This document shows positions 48,557-56,968 of a stretch of DNA of 64,000 nucleotides, piece by piece (position 1 is the stretch's first letter; the number at the start of each line of letters is the position of its first letter). The DNA lies in assembly GCF_014203115.1 (NCBI RefSeq), contig NZ_JACHIJ010000007.1, positions 62,001 through 126,000 of the forward strand, written 5' to 3'. Under the pieces are notes generated by a model, which saw only the letters and a list, made by a program, of their open reading frames with translations, searched no databases and was not told where the DNA came from. The position numbers and the translations under genes were made by a program. Source of the stretch: Afipia massiliensis. Lineage in GTDB: Bacteria > Pseudomonadota > Alphaproteobacteria > Rhizobiales > Xanthobacteraceae.

Positions 48557-50428
48557 ATGAACGTGGAGTTGAAGCAAAAGACCGGCATGGCTTCACCTTC
48601 GCCACAGGCGCAGAATCCCGATCGGAACGGGGTACAGGCCGGGCTCGTCGTGACCGCGCTCGGCGTTCTGTATTTGATCTATCTGGCGATCTACCTGCCC
48701 TTCCTGCCAATGGCGGGCGGCACGGTCGGCCATGATTACGGGCTGCATTTCCCGAACCTGCTCACCGGCTTCTATTGGCACTTGCAGAATGGCCTGTTCG
48801 CCATTCCGTGGTTCTCGCCGAGCCAGTGCGGCGGCTTTCCCTATTTTCCCGATCCGAACGTGGCCTATGTCTCGGTCCCCCAGTTTCTGGTCTTTGTCGT
48901 ATCGCCCATGCGGGCGGTCCAGGTCACGTTCCTGCTTTTCTCGCTGACCGGTCTTGTGGGTTGCTACATCCTGATGCGCCGCGGATTTCGCTCGTCCCGA
49001 GTCGCAGCCGTGCTGGCGGCGGGATTGTTCCTTTTCAACGGCTTCTTCAGCGCCCGGATGCTGGTCGGGCATCTGACGTTCCACGCTTTCGCACTGACGC
49101 CGCTCATGATCGCGGCTCTGCTGCCAGGCCTTCCGGATCGCCATGGATCAAGTCAGTCGCGCTTCAGGCTTGCACGTGCCGGGTTTGCTGTGCGCGCATG
49201 CATCGCCGGGCTCTGTCTTGCCTATATGTTCCAGTCAGGAATGGTGCATGGCATCCCGCCGGTCCTGCTGGCGACGGTCATCATCATCCTGATTCATGCC
49301 TTGTGCTTTGGCTGGAATTGGCAGCCGTGGCTTTTGCTCGCGGCGGCGGGCCTGCTGTCCCTGGCGCTTTGCGCCGGCAAGCTGGTTTCAGAACTGGCCC
49401 TGTTGTCGAACTTCCCGCGTGACGACTATCCACTTCCCGGCATTGTCGGTCTCTGGACGGCGCTTCGGGCTATCCTGCAGGCGCTTTTTTTATCGCCGCC
49501 CGAAGATGCCGCCGAGATCGTAACAAACTCGATGTGGCTGCTTGAGCGACACGAGTGGGAGTATGGGGTCTCAATCGGGGCGGCGCTCGTGCTCGTCGCG
49601 GTCGCTGCGGCCTTTGTCTCCCGCAGGCGCCACCTTGAGCCTCTCGCAACTGATCGCGTGTTGGTTCTCTGTGGCATCCTGCTCCTGTTGCTGCTGCCGA
49701 TTGCGATCAACTGGTATCAGCCGACGTGGAACGGGCTGCTGAAGTCGCTTCCGTATTTCGGCAACAGCAGCAACCTTCTGCGTTTTTTCAGCACCTATAT
49801 TCCGGTCGTGATCGTGGTTGTGGGTTTGGCAATGGATCGGCTGCCGATCGGCGGTTCGTCCATCCGGCTGCTGCTTGCTGGAGGCGGCCTGTGCGCGATG
49901 GTGCTGCAGACGATCGGAACGGACCGGAGCTACTACGCAGAGAAGGCGTATCCTATTGCTCCGGTCGAAGCGGCATACGCCCGCGCCAGCGCCACGCGGA
50001 CTATCCCGCGCATCGAGGCCATCGGCGGTAACAGCGACCGCCCCTCGATCACGTCGAATGACGCCATGATCGATGGCATCTCGCAGCGCTATTGTTACCA
50101 GCCGTTGCTCGGATATCAGCTCGAGAAATTTCCAGTCGCGTCTTTGCGGTCGGGACCCGTGATCGATCCTGCCCGCCAGGACATCAACCTGAAAAATCCT
50201 GCATGCTATGTGTTTCCAGCCGAGAACAGCTGCAAACCCGGCGATCATTTCAAGATCGCAGAGCTGGATAAAGCCGTGGCATTTTTAGCCTATCGCCCCT
50301 TTGCCTTCGAACAGCCGCTCAGACAAAAACTGGCGACCTGGCTGAGCCTGATTGCGATGATCGGGGTGATCGCGACGCTTTTCGCGGCCTCGGCTGTTGC
50401 GCTCATGAAGCGAACCGCAAGGCGCTAG
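48557..50428 (+). CDS. Large polytopic membrane protein (GT-C-like)
   Basis: This 623-aa protein has about a dozen hydrophobic helices, starting with LVVTALGVLYLIYLAIYLPF. After the first helix comes a loop with GGTVGHDYGLHFPNLLTG, where the acidic residue resembles the catalytic Asp of membrane-bound GT-C glycosyltransferases that use polyprenyl-linked sugars. A large extracytoplasmic C-terminal part (about 460-590) ends in a last helix. The ATG has no clear ribosome-binding site. It might glycosylate envelope components, but this rests on topology only. Confidence 0.65.
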   Translation: MNVELKQKTGMASPSPQAQNPDRNGVQAGLVVTALGVLYLIYLAIYLPFLPMAGGTVGHDYGLHFPNLLTGFYWHLQNGLFAIPWFSPSQCGGFPYFPDPNVAYVSVPQFLVFVVSPMRAVQVTFLLFSLTGLVGCYILMRRGFRSSRVAAVLAAGLFLFNGFFSARMLVGHLTFHAFALTPLMIAALLPGLPDRHGSSQSRFRLARAGFAVRACIAGLCLAYMFQSGMVHGIPPVLLATVIIILIHALCFGWNWQPWLLLAAAGLLSLALCAGKLVSELALLSNFPRDDYPLPGIVGLWTALRAILQALFLSPPEDAAEIVTNSMWLLERHEWEYGVSIGAALVLVAVAAAFVSRRRHLEPLATDRVLVLCGILLLLLLPIAINWYQPTWNGLLKSLPYFGNSSNLLRFFSTYIPVVIVVVGLAMDRLPIGGSSIRLLLAGGGLCAMVLQTIGTDRSYYAEKAYPIAPVEAAYARASATRTIPRIEAIGGNSDRPSITSNDAMIDGISQRYCYQPLLGYQLEKFPVASLRSGPVIDPARQDINLKNPACYVFPAENSCKPGDHFKIAELDKAVAFLAYRPFAFEQPLRQKLATWLSLIAMIGVIATLFAASAVALMKRTARR

Positions 50429-50596
50429 AACGACTGATGGCGGCCATGCTGCCCCTGTCGCCCTCATGACTGCCTCAGGATTGAGGCAATCCTGCCGCCG
50501 TCCGGTCCAAGCTCCGCCGAATTCGGAAACGACTTTTAACCTCTGATTTTGGGGAGCCCGGGCGGGTCCGGGACACTGGATGGGAGGCTATGGGCG

Positions 50597-51457
50597 ATGA
50601 CATTGTTTTCGAGGGGACAGTTGACCGGGCGGGCCGTCGCGGCCGGCGCTTTTTTTGCTGCCATTGCGGCTTTCGGATCGCCGGCGCTTGCAGCAGACGA
50701 CTTTCCGGTTGTGGGCGACATCCGGATTCCGATGCCGCGAATCCTGGAGGACGATGGCCCGCTGCCGCCCGACGAGGGGCGTTACATCGAGCGCTCCTAT
50801 GACGAACAGCCTTATCCACAGCGGCCCTATGCAGGTTCCTATCGTCCCGGGCCTTATGGGTCGGGGTCGTATGCGGCGATCCCCTCGGCGCGCAACCTGC
50901 GGTCCGCGCCGGCGGCGCGGCCGATGCTGCCGCCCGAGCAGGTCGTGACCGTTCTGCGCTCAAGCGGCTACTTGCCGCTTGGCCGGGTTACTCAGCGCGG
51001 CTGGATCTACACCGTTGCCGCGTTCGACCGGTATGGTGACGACGGCCGCCTGATCATCGACGCCCGCACCGGGCAGATCATACGCTTCATTCCGGCTCAG
51101 GCCGTCGATGAGCGGATCATGGGAGCCTACGGCCCGCCCGGCCCGCCGCCGACCGTTTATGCCGGCTATGAAAACCGGCGCGGATCGCTGCTGGATCTGC
51201 GAAACGCGCCGCGCCCGCCGAACGCTGTGCCGAAGACGGCGCGGCGTTCTGCGCCAAAGGCTGCCACCCAGACCGCACAACCGTCACCGGGTGGAACCGC
51301 CCCGCCACAGGCGGTAGCTCCCGCGCAGCAGGCGGCCGCGCCACCCACCGAGTCCGCAGCGCCGAAGCCTGCAGCGACGACGGTTGGGGCGGCAGGGCCG
51401 TCCACGCTGAAACTGTGGCCGACACAGGCGATGCCGGACGTTCAGCCGCTGGAGTAA
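50597..51457 (+). CDS. Exported proline-rich protein, 286 aa
   Basis: The protein has a signal peptide (TGRAVAAGAFFAAIAAFGSP) and a mature part with a Tyr/Pro-rich segment, a small folded region (about 115-160, PEQVVTVLRSSGYLPLGRVT, IDARTGQIIRFIP) and a long Ala/Pro/Thr-rich tail. The PEQVVTVLRSSGY..DARTG pattern is seen in several rhizobial exported proteins of unknown function. GGGAGG precedes the ATG 50597. Its function is unknown. Confidence 0.75.
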   Translation: MTLFSRGQLTGRAVAAGAFFAAIAAFGSPALAADDFPVVGDIRIPMPRILEDDGPLPPDEGRYIERSYDEQPYPQRPYAGSYRPGPYGSGSYAAIPSARNLRSAPAARPMLPPEQVVTVLRSSGYLPLGRVTQRGWIYTVAAFDRYGDDGRLIIDARTGQIIRFIPAQAVDERIMGAYGPPGPPPTVYAGYENRRGSLLDLRNAPRPPNAVPKTARRSAPKAATQTAQPSPGGTAPPQAVAPAQQAAAPPTESAAPKPAATTVGAAGPSTLKLWPTQAMPDVQPLE

Positions 51458-51472
51458 GGGCTGCGCTCCGCA

Positions 51473-51502
51473 CAAAAAAACGCCCCGGGGCACCGGGGCG
51501 TT
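51473..51502 (-). terminator. Rho-independent terminator of hsp20
   Basis: AACGCCCCGG (51479-51488) pairs with CCGGGGCGTT (51493-51502). Read on the minus strand the stem is followed by a run of seven or eight T. It lies about 30 bp after the hsp20 stop; on the plus strand it may also end the upstream gene. Confidence 0.85.
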
Positions 51503-51534
51503 GGTAGTTTCAGGAGGTTCGATAAGCCAATGGC

Positions 51535-51990
51535 TTAGGCCGCGACCTGCTCGGTCACCTGCGGTGCCGAGGTGGTGATCGGAATCTGGCGCGGCTTTTT
51601 CGCTTCGGGAATCTCGCGGACGAGATCGACGTGGAGCAGGCCGTTCTCGAGCGAGGCGTTCTTCACCTGCACGAAGTCGGCAAGCTGGAACTGGCGCTCG
51701 AAGGCGCGCGACGCGATGCCGCGATAAAGCACTTCACCGGATTGGCTGTTCTCGTTGGCGGCTTTCTCGCCCTTGATCGTCAGGGTGTTTTCCTTGGCGA
51801 CGATCGAGATTTCATTCTGCGAAAAGCCGGAGACGGCGACTGAAATCCGGAAATTGTTCTCGCCGGTGCGCTCGATGTTGTAGGGCGGATAGCCCGACGA
51901 GCCGTCGCCGTTCGCTTGATCGAGCAGCGAAAACAGGCGGTCGAAACCGACGGTGGAACGATAGAAGGGGGTCAGGTCAAACGTACGCAT
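51535..51990 (-). CDS. Small heat-shock protein, Hsp20 family
   Basis: This 151-aa ATP-independent chaperone holds unfolding proteins. It starts RTFDLTPFYRSTVGFDRLFS, has the alpha-crystallin domain (about 40-130: YNIERTGENNFRISVAVSGF, FERQFQLADFVQVKNASLEN, GLLHVDLVREIPE) and a short tail with the IPI motif (PRQIPI). GGAGGA lies six bases before ATG 51990, inside a predicted thermosensing hairpin. A heat-shock promoter lies about 190 bp upstream. This arrangement is the classical ROSE-controlled hsp gene of Bradyrhizobium-like bacteria. Confidence 0.93.
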   Translation of the reverse strand: MRTFDLTPFYRSTVGFDRLFSLLDQANGDGSSGYPPYNIERTGENNFRISVAVSGFSQNEISIVAKENTLTIKGEKAANENSQSGEVLYRGIASRAFERQFQLADFVQVKNASLENGLLHVDLVREIPEAKKPRQIPITTSAPQVTEQVAA

Positions 51991-52100
51991 GTTAGTCCTC
52001 CAATTGAGCGACCAGCGCGTTTCCAGGCGGGACGGACTTGATCCTGGGCCATGCTCGCGTGAGCAACGTCCACAAAACCGTCTCGCATGCACAACGCGCC
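51991..52100 (-). promoter_or_regulatory. ROSE-like RNA thermometer in the hsp20 leader
   Basis: Just before the start the mRNA reads GGUCGCUCAAUUGGAGGACU. UCGCUC pairs with GGAGGA of the ribosome-binding site with one bulged G and a short A+U loop, which is the defining U(C/U)GCU hairpin of ROSE elements. Further upstream are other stems such as GCUCACGCGAGC and CUCUUUGCAAAAGAG. At low temperature the ribosome-binding site should be masked. Confidence 0.75.
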
Positions 52101-52182
52101 ACTCTTTTGCAAAGAGCAGACAACCCGCCATTGGGCCGGGTTTTCGTTCTGCGTGCAGCCTTAACTGGCCTGCACGAAACTG

Positions 52183-52210
52183 ATATGGGAGGGGCCTCGT
52201 GACGTTCAAG
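52183..52210 (-). promoter_or_regulatory. RpoH (sigma-32) type heat-shock promoter
   Basis: On the minus strand CTTGAA (52205-52210) and CCCATAT (52183-52189) are 15 bp apart, close to the heat-shock sigma consensus (CTTGAA and CCCCAT). Transcription would start about 185 bp before the hsp20 ATG. Confidence 0.7.
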
Positions 52211-52285
52211 AGGGTTCCCGGCCCCTCTTTTTGTCCGCAATATCCTTTCCGAATTTGATGATTCCTTTTGGCTGATCGGCCCCCC

Positions 52286-53233
52286 ATGACGCTCGTCTCC
52301 ATTCCCGCCAATCCCGTTCCCGACAATGTCGTCTCCGGCACCATCAAGACGCCCGATGGCGCCGAATTGCGCTTCGCGCGCTGGCAGCCGCCTGCCAACC
52401 GCAAGGGCACCGTCTGCGTCTTCACTGGGCGCGGCGAGAGCATCGAGAAATATTTCGAGACCGTGCGCGAACTGCGCGAGCGCGGCTTCGCGGTGGCGAT
52501 GATCGACTGGCGCGGGCAGGGACATTCCTCACGGCAGTTGCGCGATCCCCGCAAGGGATACGTCCACCGGTTCTCGGACTTCGAGGTCGATGTCGAAACC
52601 TTCGTGCAGCAGGTGATGCTGCCGGACTGTCCGCCGCCGTATTATGCGCTGGCGCATTCGATGGGCGGCGCGGTGCTGTTGCGGGTGGCGCATTCGGGCA
52701 AGCGCTGGTTCGACCGCATCGTGCTGTCCGCGCCGATGATCGACCTGCCGGGCTACGCCACCAAATTGCCGACGCGCATTCTGGTGCGGACGCTGCGTTG
52801 GATGGGAATGGGCGGCAGTTACGTACCCGGCGGCAACGGCGAGCTCACCGGCACAAATAGTTTCGTCAACAATCCGCTGACGTCGGACCCGGTGCGCTAT
52901 GCGCGCAACGCCGCGATCTACGAGGAAGACCCGACGCTCGGCATCGCGTCGCCGACGGTGGCCTGGGCCGACAGCGCGTTCCGGGCGATCGTTGAATTCC
53001 GCGAGGCGCGTTATCCGTCGCAGATCAGGCAGCCGATCCTGATGATGGCCGCGAGCAGCGACACGGTCGTCTCGACCGCCGCGATCGAGGAATTCGCCTA
53101 CCACCTGCGCGCCGGATCGCATCTGGTGATCGCGGGCTCCAGGCACGAGATCCTGCAGGAGCAGGATCGTTACCGGCAGCAATTTTGGGCGGCGTTCGAT
53201 GCCTTCGTGCCCGGCACGCCGCTGTTCAAGTAG
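52286..53233 (+). CDS. Alpha/beta hydrolase, lysophospholipase-like
   Basis: This 315-aa protein matches the PldB/monoacylglycerol-lipase type: VCVFTGRGESIEKYFETVRE, AVAMIDWRGQGHSSR, ALAHSMGGAVLLR with the nucleophile Ser, a candidate acid in MMAASSDTVVST and catalytic His in AGSRHEILQEQDRYR. No signal peptide. ATG 52286; it is divergent from hsp20 and shares its upstream region. Such enzymes remove acyl chains from lysolipids or glycerides. The precise lipid substrate is unknown. Confidence 0.9.
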   Translation: MTLVSIPANPVPDNVVSGTIKTPDGAELRFARWQPPANRKGTVCVFTGRGESIEKYFETVRELRERGFAVAMIDWRGQGHSSRQLRDPRKGYVHRFSDFEVDVETFVQQVMLPDCPPPYYALAHSMGGAVLLRVAHSGKRWFDRIVLSAPMIDLPGYATKLPTRILVRTLRWMGMGGSYVPGGNGELTGTNSFVNNPLTSDPVRYARNAAIYEEDPTLGIASPTVAWADSAFRAIVEFREARYPSQIRQPILMMAASSDTVVSTAAIEEFAYHLRAGSHLVIAGSRHEILQEQDRYRQQFWAAFDAFVPGTPLFK

Positions 53234-53448
53234 CGGTTAGCGGAACATCACACGCGCTCGTTCGTGAACGCGAGGAACGGGAACATTTTCCTGCTCGTCG
53301 CGATCTTCTTTTTCGGCCGTGCGGTGTTAAGGTGCCCGCCAGCGGTTCAGCCGCCAAGCGCTCAACAGGTCATTCTCTTTCTGCACTTTCTGCAAACTCG
53401 CTTCCGCATGCCGTGTGGCATTGCGGGTCGACACAGGGAGGTAGTGCG

Positions 53449-54849
53449 ATGACGATGAGGCCCGATCCGACCTTTCACGCATCACCGAAGCTTGCGATGG
53501 AAGCTCCCCCCGAAAACTTCGCTTATACGCTGCTGCTCAGCCCCGATTTCTCGAAGCCCGATGCGCTCGTGGTGATCGACGTGAAGCCTGGCTCGCCCAC
53601 CTACAGTCAGGTCGTCCACACGGTGACGATGCCGAACAAGGGCGACGAGTTTCATCATTTCGGCTGGAACGCCTGCTCGTCGGCCCTGTCGCCGCTGACG
53701 GGCCACGCATTCGTCGAACGGCGCTATCTGATCATTCCCGGAATCCGGTCCTCGCGCATCTACATCGTGGATACCAAGCCCGATCCGACCAAGGCGAAGA
53801 TTCACAAGATCATCGAGCCCGAAGAAATTTTCAAAAAGACAGGTTACTCGCGGCCTCACACCGTTCACTGCGGGCCGGAGGGCATCTACGTCAGCACGCT
53901 CGGCGGCGGCGGAAAGAACGGCACCAATGGGCCGCCCGGCGTTTTCATTATGGACTGCGAAACTTTTGATGTTCTCGGGCGCTGGGAGATCGATCGGGGT
54001 CCCCAGACGCTGCACTACGATTTCTGGTGGAACCTGCCGCGCGACTACATGGTCACCAGCGAGTGGGGACTGCCGCCGCAGTTCGAGAATGGAATCGTGG
54101 CTGAAGACCTTCTGTCCAACAAGTACGGCCATCGAATCCACTTCTGGGATCTGCGGGCCCGGCGCAATGTCCAGACGATCGATCTCGGCGCCAACCATCA
54201 AATGGCGCTCGAAGTCCGTCCGGCGCACGATCCGGTTCGCGAGTACGGCTTCCTTGGTGTCGTGGTCGATACCACCAACCTCGAAGGGTCGATCTGGACC
54301 TGGTGGCGCGAGGGCGGAAAGTTTCACATCGAAAAGACGGCGACGATTCCGGCTGAACCGGCGCCCAAGGAAAAGCTTCCGCCGCTGCTGCAGGGCTTTG
54401 GCGCCGTGCCGCCGTTGGTCTCGGACATCGACCTCTCGATGGATGACAGGTTTCTCTATGTGTCCTGCTGGGGAACGGGCGAGATGCGTCAGTACGATGT
54501 CAGCGAGCCGAGAAAGCCGAAGCTTGCGGGCTCCGTGCACATCGGCGGCATCGCGCGCCGCACGCCGCATCCCAACGGCAAGGTCTATGCCGGCGGCCCG
54601 CAGATGGTCGAGATCAGCCGGGACGGCAAGCGCGTGTACTGGACCAACTCGCTCTATTCGACATGGGACGATCAATTCTATCCCGACGGAATTCCGGGCG
54701 CCGAGGTGATGGCCAATGTGAAACCGGGCGGCGGTCTCGAACTCGCAAAAGATTACTGGCTGAGCTTCCCCGACGGCTACCGCGCGCATCAGATCCGGCT
54801 CGATGGCGGCGACTGTTCGACCGACTCATTCTGCTATCCGTCGGTTTAG
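53449..54849 (+). CDS. Selenium-binding protein / methanethiol oxidase family (SBP56)
   Basis: This 466-aa protein matches the SBP56 family, whose bacterial members oxidise methanethiol to formaldehyde, H2S and H2O2 using bound copper. Characteristic segments are EFHHFGWNACSSALSP (with the conserved Cys), RPHTVHCGPEGIYVSTLGGG, GPQTLHYDFWWN and the C-terminal FPDGYRAHQIRLDGGD. His residues in DEFHHF, RPHTVH and RAHQIR fit a metal site. GGGAGG precedes the ATG. The next gene starts at or just after its stop, suggesting a shared mRNA with the membrane protein. Confidence 0.92.
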   Translation: MTMRPDPTFHASPKLAMEAPPENFAYTLLLSPDFSKPDALVVIDVKPGSPTYSQVVHTVTMPNKGDEFHHFGWNACSSALSPLTGHAFVERRYLIIPGIRSSRIYIVDTKPDPTKAKIHKIIEPEEIFKKTGYSRPHTVHCGPEGIYVSTLGGGGKNGTNGPPGVFIMDCETFDVLGRWEIDRGPQTLHYDFWWNLPRDYMVTSEWGLPPQFENGIVAEDLLSNKYGHRIHFWDLRARRNVQTIDLGANHQMALEVRPAHDPVREYGFLGVVVDTTNLEGSIWTWWREGGKFHIEKTATIPAEPAPKEKLPPLLQGFGAVPPLVSDIDLSMDDRFLYVSCWGTGEMRQYDVSEPRKPKLAGSVHIGGIARRTPHPNGKVYAGGPQMVEISRDGKRVYWTNSLYSTWDDQFYPDGIPGAEVMANVKPGGGLELAKDYWLSFPDGYRAHQIRLDGGDCSTDSFCYPSV

Positions 54850-54853
54850 TGGA

Positions 54854-54875
54854 TGCGAACTTCGGATTCAGGACA
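54854..54875 (+). repeat. Short dispersed repeat, copy 2
   Basis: GCGAACTTCGGATTCAGGACAC follows the selenium-binding protein stop; the relative at 9416-9440 differs at one central base over 21 positions. Each separates two same-strand genes. Confidence 0.6.
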
Positions 54876-54881
54876 CGAGCT

Positions 54882-55556
54882 TTGAGTGCTGCTGACTGGA
54901 CACCTGCTGGACTTTGGCTGGCCGTTGTCGTGAGCGGCATCTATCACGGGGCGAGCCCGGGCATGGGTTGGCCGCTGGCCGTCTCAGCCGGACTCATGGA
55001 CAAGAGCGCACGCGCACTGGTCGCGGCGCTGTGGCCGCTCTCGATCGGCCATTTGTTGGCCGTGCTGTTGATCGTTCTTCCCTTTGCGCTGCTTGCTGCG
55101 CTGATCGAGTGGCAACGTCAGATCCAGATCGGCGCAAGTCTCCTGGTGATCGGGTTCGGTATTTTCCGGCTCATTAACCGGCGTCATCCGCGGGCGCTGG
55201 CGCGAATACGGCCGACGCAACTCGGGCTCTGGTCTTTCGTCGTCGCGATTGCGCACGGCGCGGGGCTGATGCTGGTTCCGATCTATCTCGGGCTCTGCCG
55301 CGTTACTGAGACCGACAGCGGCCACACAGCGACAAGCGTTCTTGTCGGTGCCAATCTCTCCACCGCAGTGCTGGTCGTCCTTGTCCACACGGCTGCGATG
55401 ATTGCGGCCGGCGGATTGTGTGCATGGCTGGTCTATCGCTATCTGGGACTCAGATTCGTATCGCGGAGCTGGTTCAATCTCGATGCGGTATGGGCCGCCA
55501 GCCTCATTCTGGTGGGGGTGCTGGCGCTCGCGATCAATCTCGCGGAGTGGCACTAG
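54882..55556 (+). CDS. Six-helix membrane protein next to the selenium-binding protein gene
   Basis: This about 224-aa protein has six hydrophobic segments: GLWLAVVVSGIYHGASPGMG, AALWPLSIGHLLAVLLIVLP, GASLLVIGFGIFRLI, LWSFVVAIAHGAGLMLVPIY, LSTAVLVVLVHTAAMIAAGG and the last helix near the end. The IYHGASPGMGWPL and AHGAGLML motifs contain conserved His residues. It starts at TTG 54882 or GTG 54849 (overlapping the upstream stop). The pairing with a copper protein might mean metal or sulfur handling; that is inference. Confidence 0.7.
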   Translation: MSAADWTPAGLWLAVVVSGIYHGASPGMGWPLAVSAGLMDKSARALVAALWPLSIGHLLAVLLIVLPFALLAALIEWQRQIQIGASLLVIGFGIFRLINRRHPRALARIRPTQLGLWSFVVAIAHGAGLMLVPIYLGLCRVTETDSGHTATSVLVGANLSTAVLVVLVHTAAMIAAGGLCAWLVYRYLGLRFVSRSWFNLDAVWAASLILVGVLALAINLAEWH

Positions 55557-55594
55557 CTCCGTCGCAACAGGCTGCGCACCGATGAGTCGATGGC

Positions 55595-56968
55595 TTAATT
55601 CGCCTTCGGCGCGACGCCGGTTGCCGGTGGCGCTGCTGCCTGTGCCGCGCGGCCGACACTGACACTCAGGAGACCCTGGCCCCAGATGCGTTTAGCGACG
55701 CGCTTGGTATCTTCCAGCGTGACCGCATCGACGATCGCGTTGCGCTTCTCAATATAGTCGATGCCGAGATCGTCGAGCTGGTACTGCAGCAGGGCGCTGG
55801 CGAACTTCGACGAAGTGTCGAGGGCGAGCATCTGTGAGCCCTTGAGATAGGACTTGGCCTCATCCAGTTCCTTCTGCGTCGGGCCTTCGTTGCCCATGCG
55901 CGCGATTTCGCTGGCGATGGTGTCGAGCGTCTCCTTCGCCTTGTCGGCGCGGGTGGCGGTGGAGCCTGCGAACAGCGACGACTTCTTCATCCAGATCAGG
56001 GATTGCGACACCGAATAGACCAGCCCGCGTTTTTCACGGACTTCCTTGTAGAGCCGCGTCGACAGCGTGCCGCCGCCGAGAATGTGATTGACGATGTAGG
56101 CAGCCATGAAGTCGGGATCGTTGCGCGCAACGCCCGGCCCGCCGAAGTTCACCGAGGTCTGCGGCACATCCACGATGGCCGTCGTCTGCTGTGGCGGCTT
56201 GGCGGCTTCCACCGCAGGGACCGGCGTCAGATTGCCCTTGGCGGGCAGCACACCGAATGTGTCGTCGAGCAGCTTGCCGAGCGCTTCCGGTGTGATGTCG
56301 CCGACAACGGCGATCTTCAGTGCGTCCCTCGCGATCACGCGCCGCGCATAATCCTTCAGGTCGGAGGACTGGATCGCCGGGAGGCTTTCGAGCGTGCCGT
56401 TCGGCGGGCGTGCATAGGGATGCGTTCCGTAGGCCTGTTCCCAGAATTTGCGGCCAGCGATCGACACCGGATTGGTGGTCTCGCGGCGCGCGCTCGACAG
56501 CATCTGCGCGCGGACGCGCTCCAGCGGCTCATTGTCGAATCGCGCGGCGGTCAGGGCCAGTTTCAGCAGGCCGAAGGCCTCGCCGCTGTTTTCCTTCAGC
56601 ATGCGCATCGAGCCGCGCAGATAGTCGCGGGTCACCGAAAAGTTCATCTCAATGGCGCGCCGTTCGAGGCGCTCGTGAAAGGCTTTCGAATCCAGATCGG
56701 CGGCGCCTTCGTCGAGCATGTTGGCGGTGAACGATCCGACGCCGGGCTTGTCGGCCGGGTCCTGCGACGAGCCGCCGGCGAAGGCATATTCCATCGCGAC
56801 CAGCGGGACGGTCGCATCCTGCACGAACCAGGCTTCGATGCCGCCCGGCGACACCACGCGCTGAACCTTCGCGGCGGCGGACGCAGGCGTCACAGATGCC
56901 GCAAGCGAAGTGGCGGCAGCGAGAAAAGCGGCGGCGAGAGATGGTAGTTGGCGGCGAGTGACGATCAC
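55595..56968 (-). CDS. M16 peptidase-like protein, non-catalytic partner
   Basis: This 457-aa exported protein (signal RRQLPSLAAAFLAAATSLAA) has the M16 fold, with GLEAWFV-like start (GIEAWFVQDATVPLVAMEYA), GGGTLSTRLYKEVREKRGLV and YLKGSQMLALDTSS. The zinc motif HxxEH is absent; its place reads SFTANMLDEGA. It starts at GTG 56968 overlapping the upstream stop. It is therefore the R/Y-motif partner that completes the active site of the upstream subunit, as in mitochondrial processing peptidase and similar bacterial pairs. Confidence 0.9.
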   Translation of the reverse strand: MIVTRRQLPSLAAAFLAAATSLAASVTPASAAAKVQRVVSPGGIEAWFVQDATVPLVAMEYAFAGGSSQDPADKPGVGSFTANMLDEGAADLDSKAFHERLERRAIEMNFSVTRDYLRGSMRMLKENSGEAFGLLKLALTAARFDNEPLERVRAQMLSSARRETTNPVSIAGRKFWEQAYGTHPYARPPNGTLESLPAIQSSDLKDYARRVIARDALKIAVVGDITPEALGKLLDDTFGVLPAKGNLTPVPAVEAAKPPQQTTAIVDVPQTSVNFGGPGVARNDPDFMAAYIVNHILGGGTLSTRLYKEVREKRGLVYSVSQSLIWMKKSSLFAGSTATRADKAKETLDTIASEIARMGNEGPTQKELDEAKSYLKGSQMLALDTSSKFASALLQYQLDDLGIDYIEKRNAIVDAVTLEDTKRVAKRIWGQGLLSVSVGRAAQAAAPPATGVAPKAN

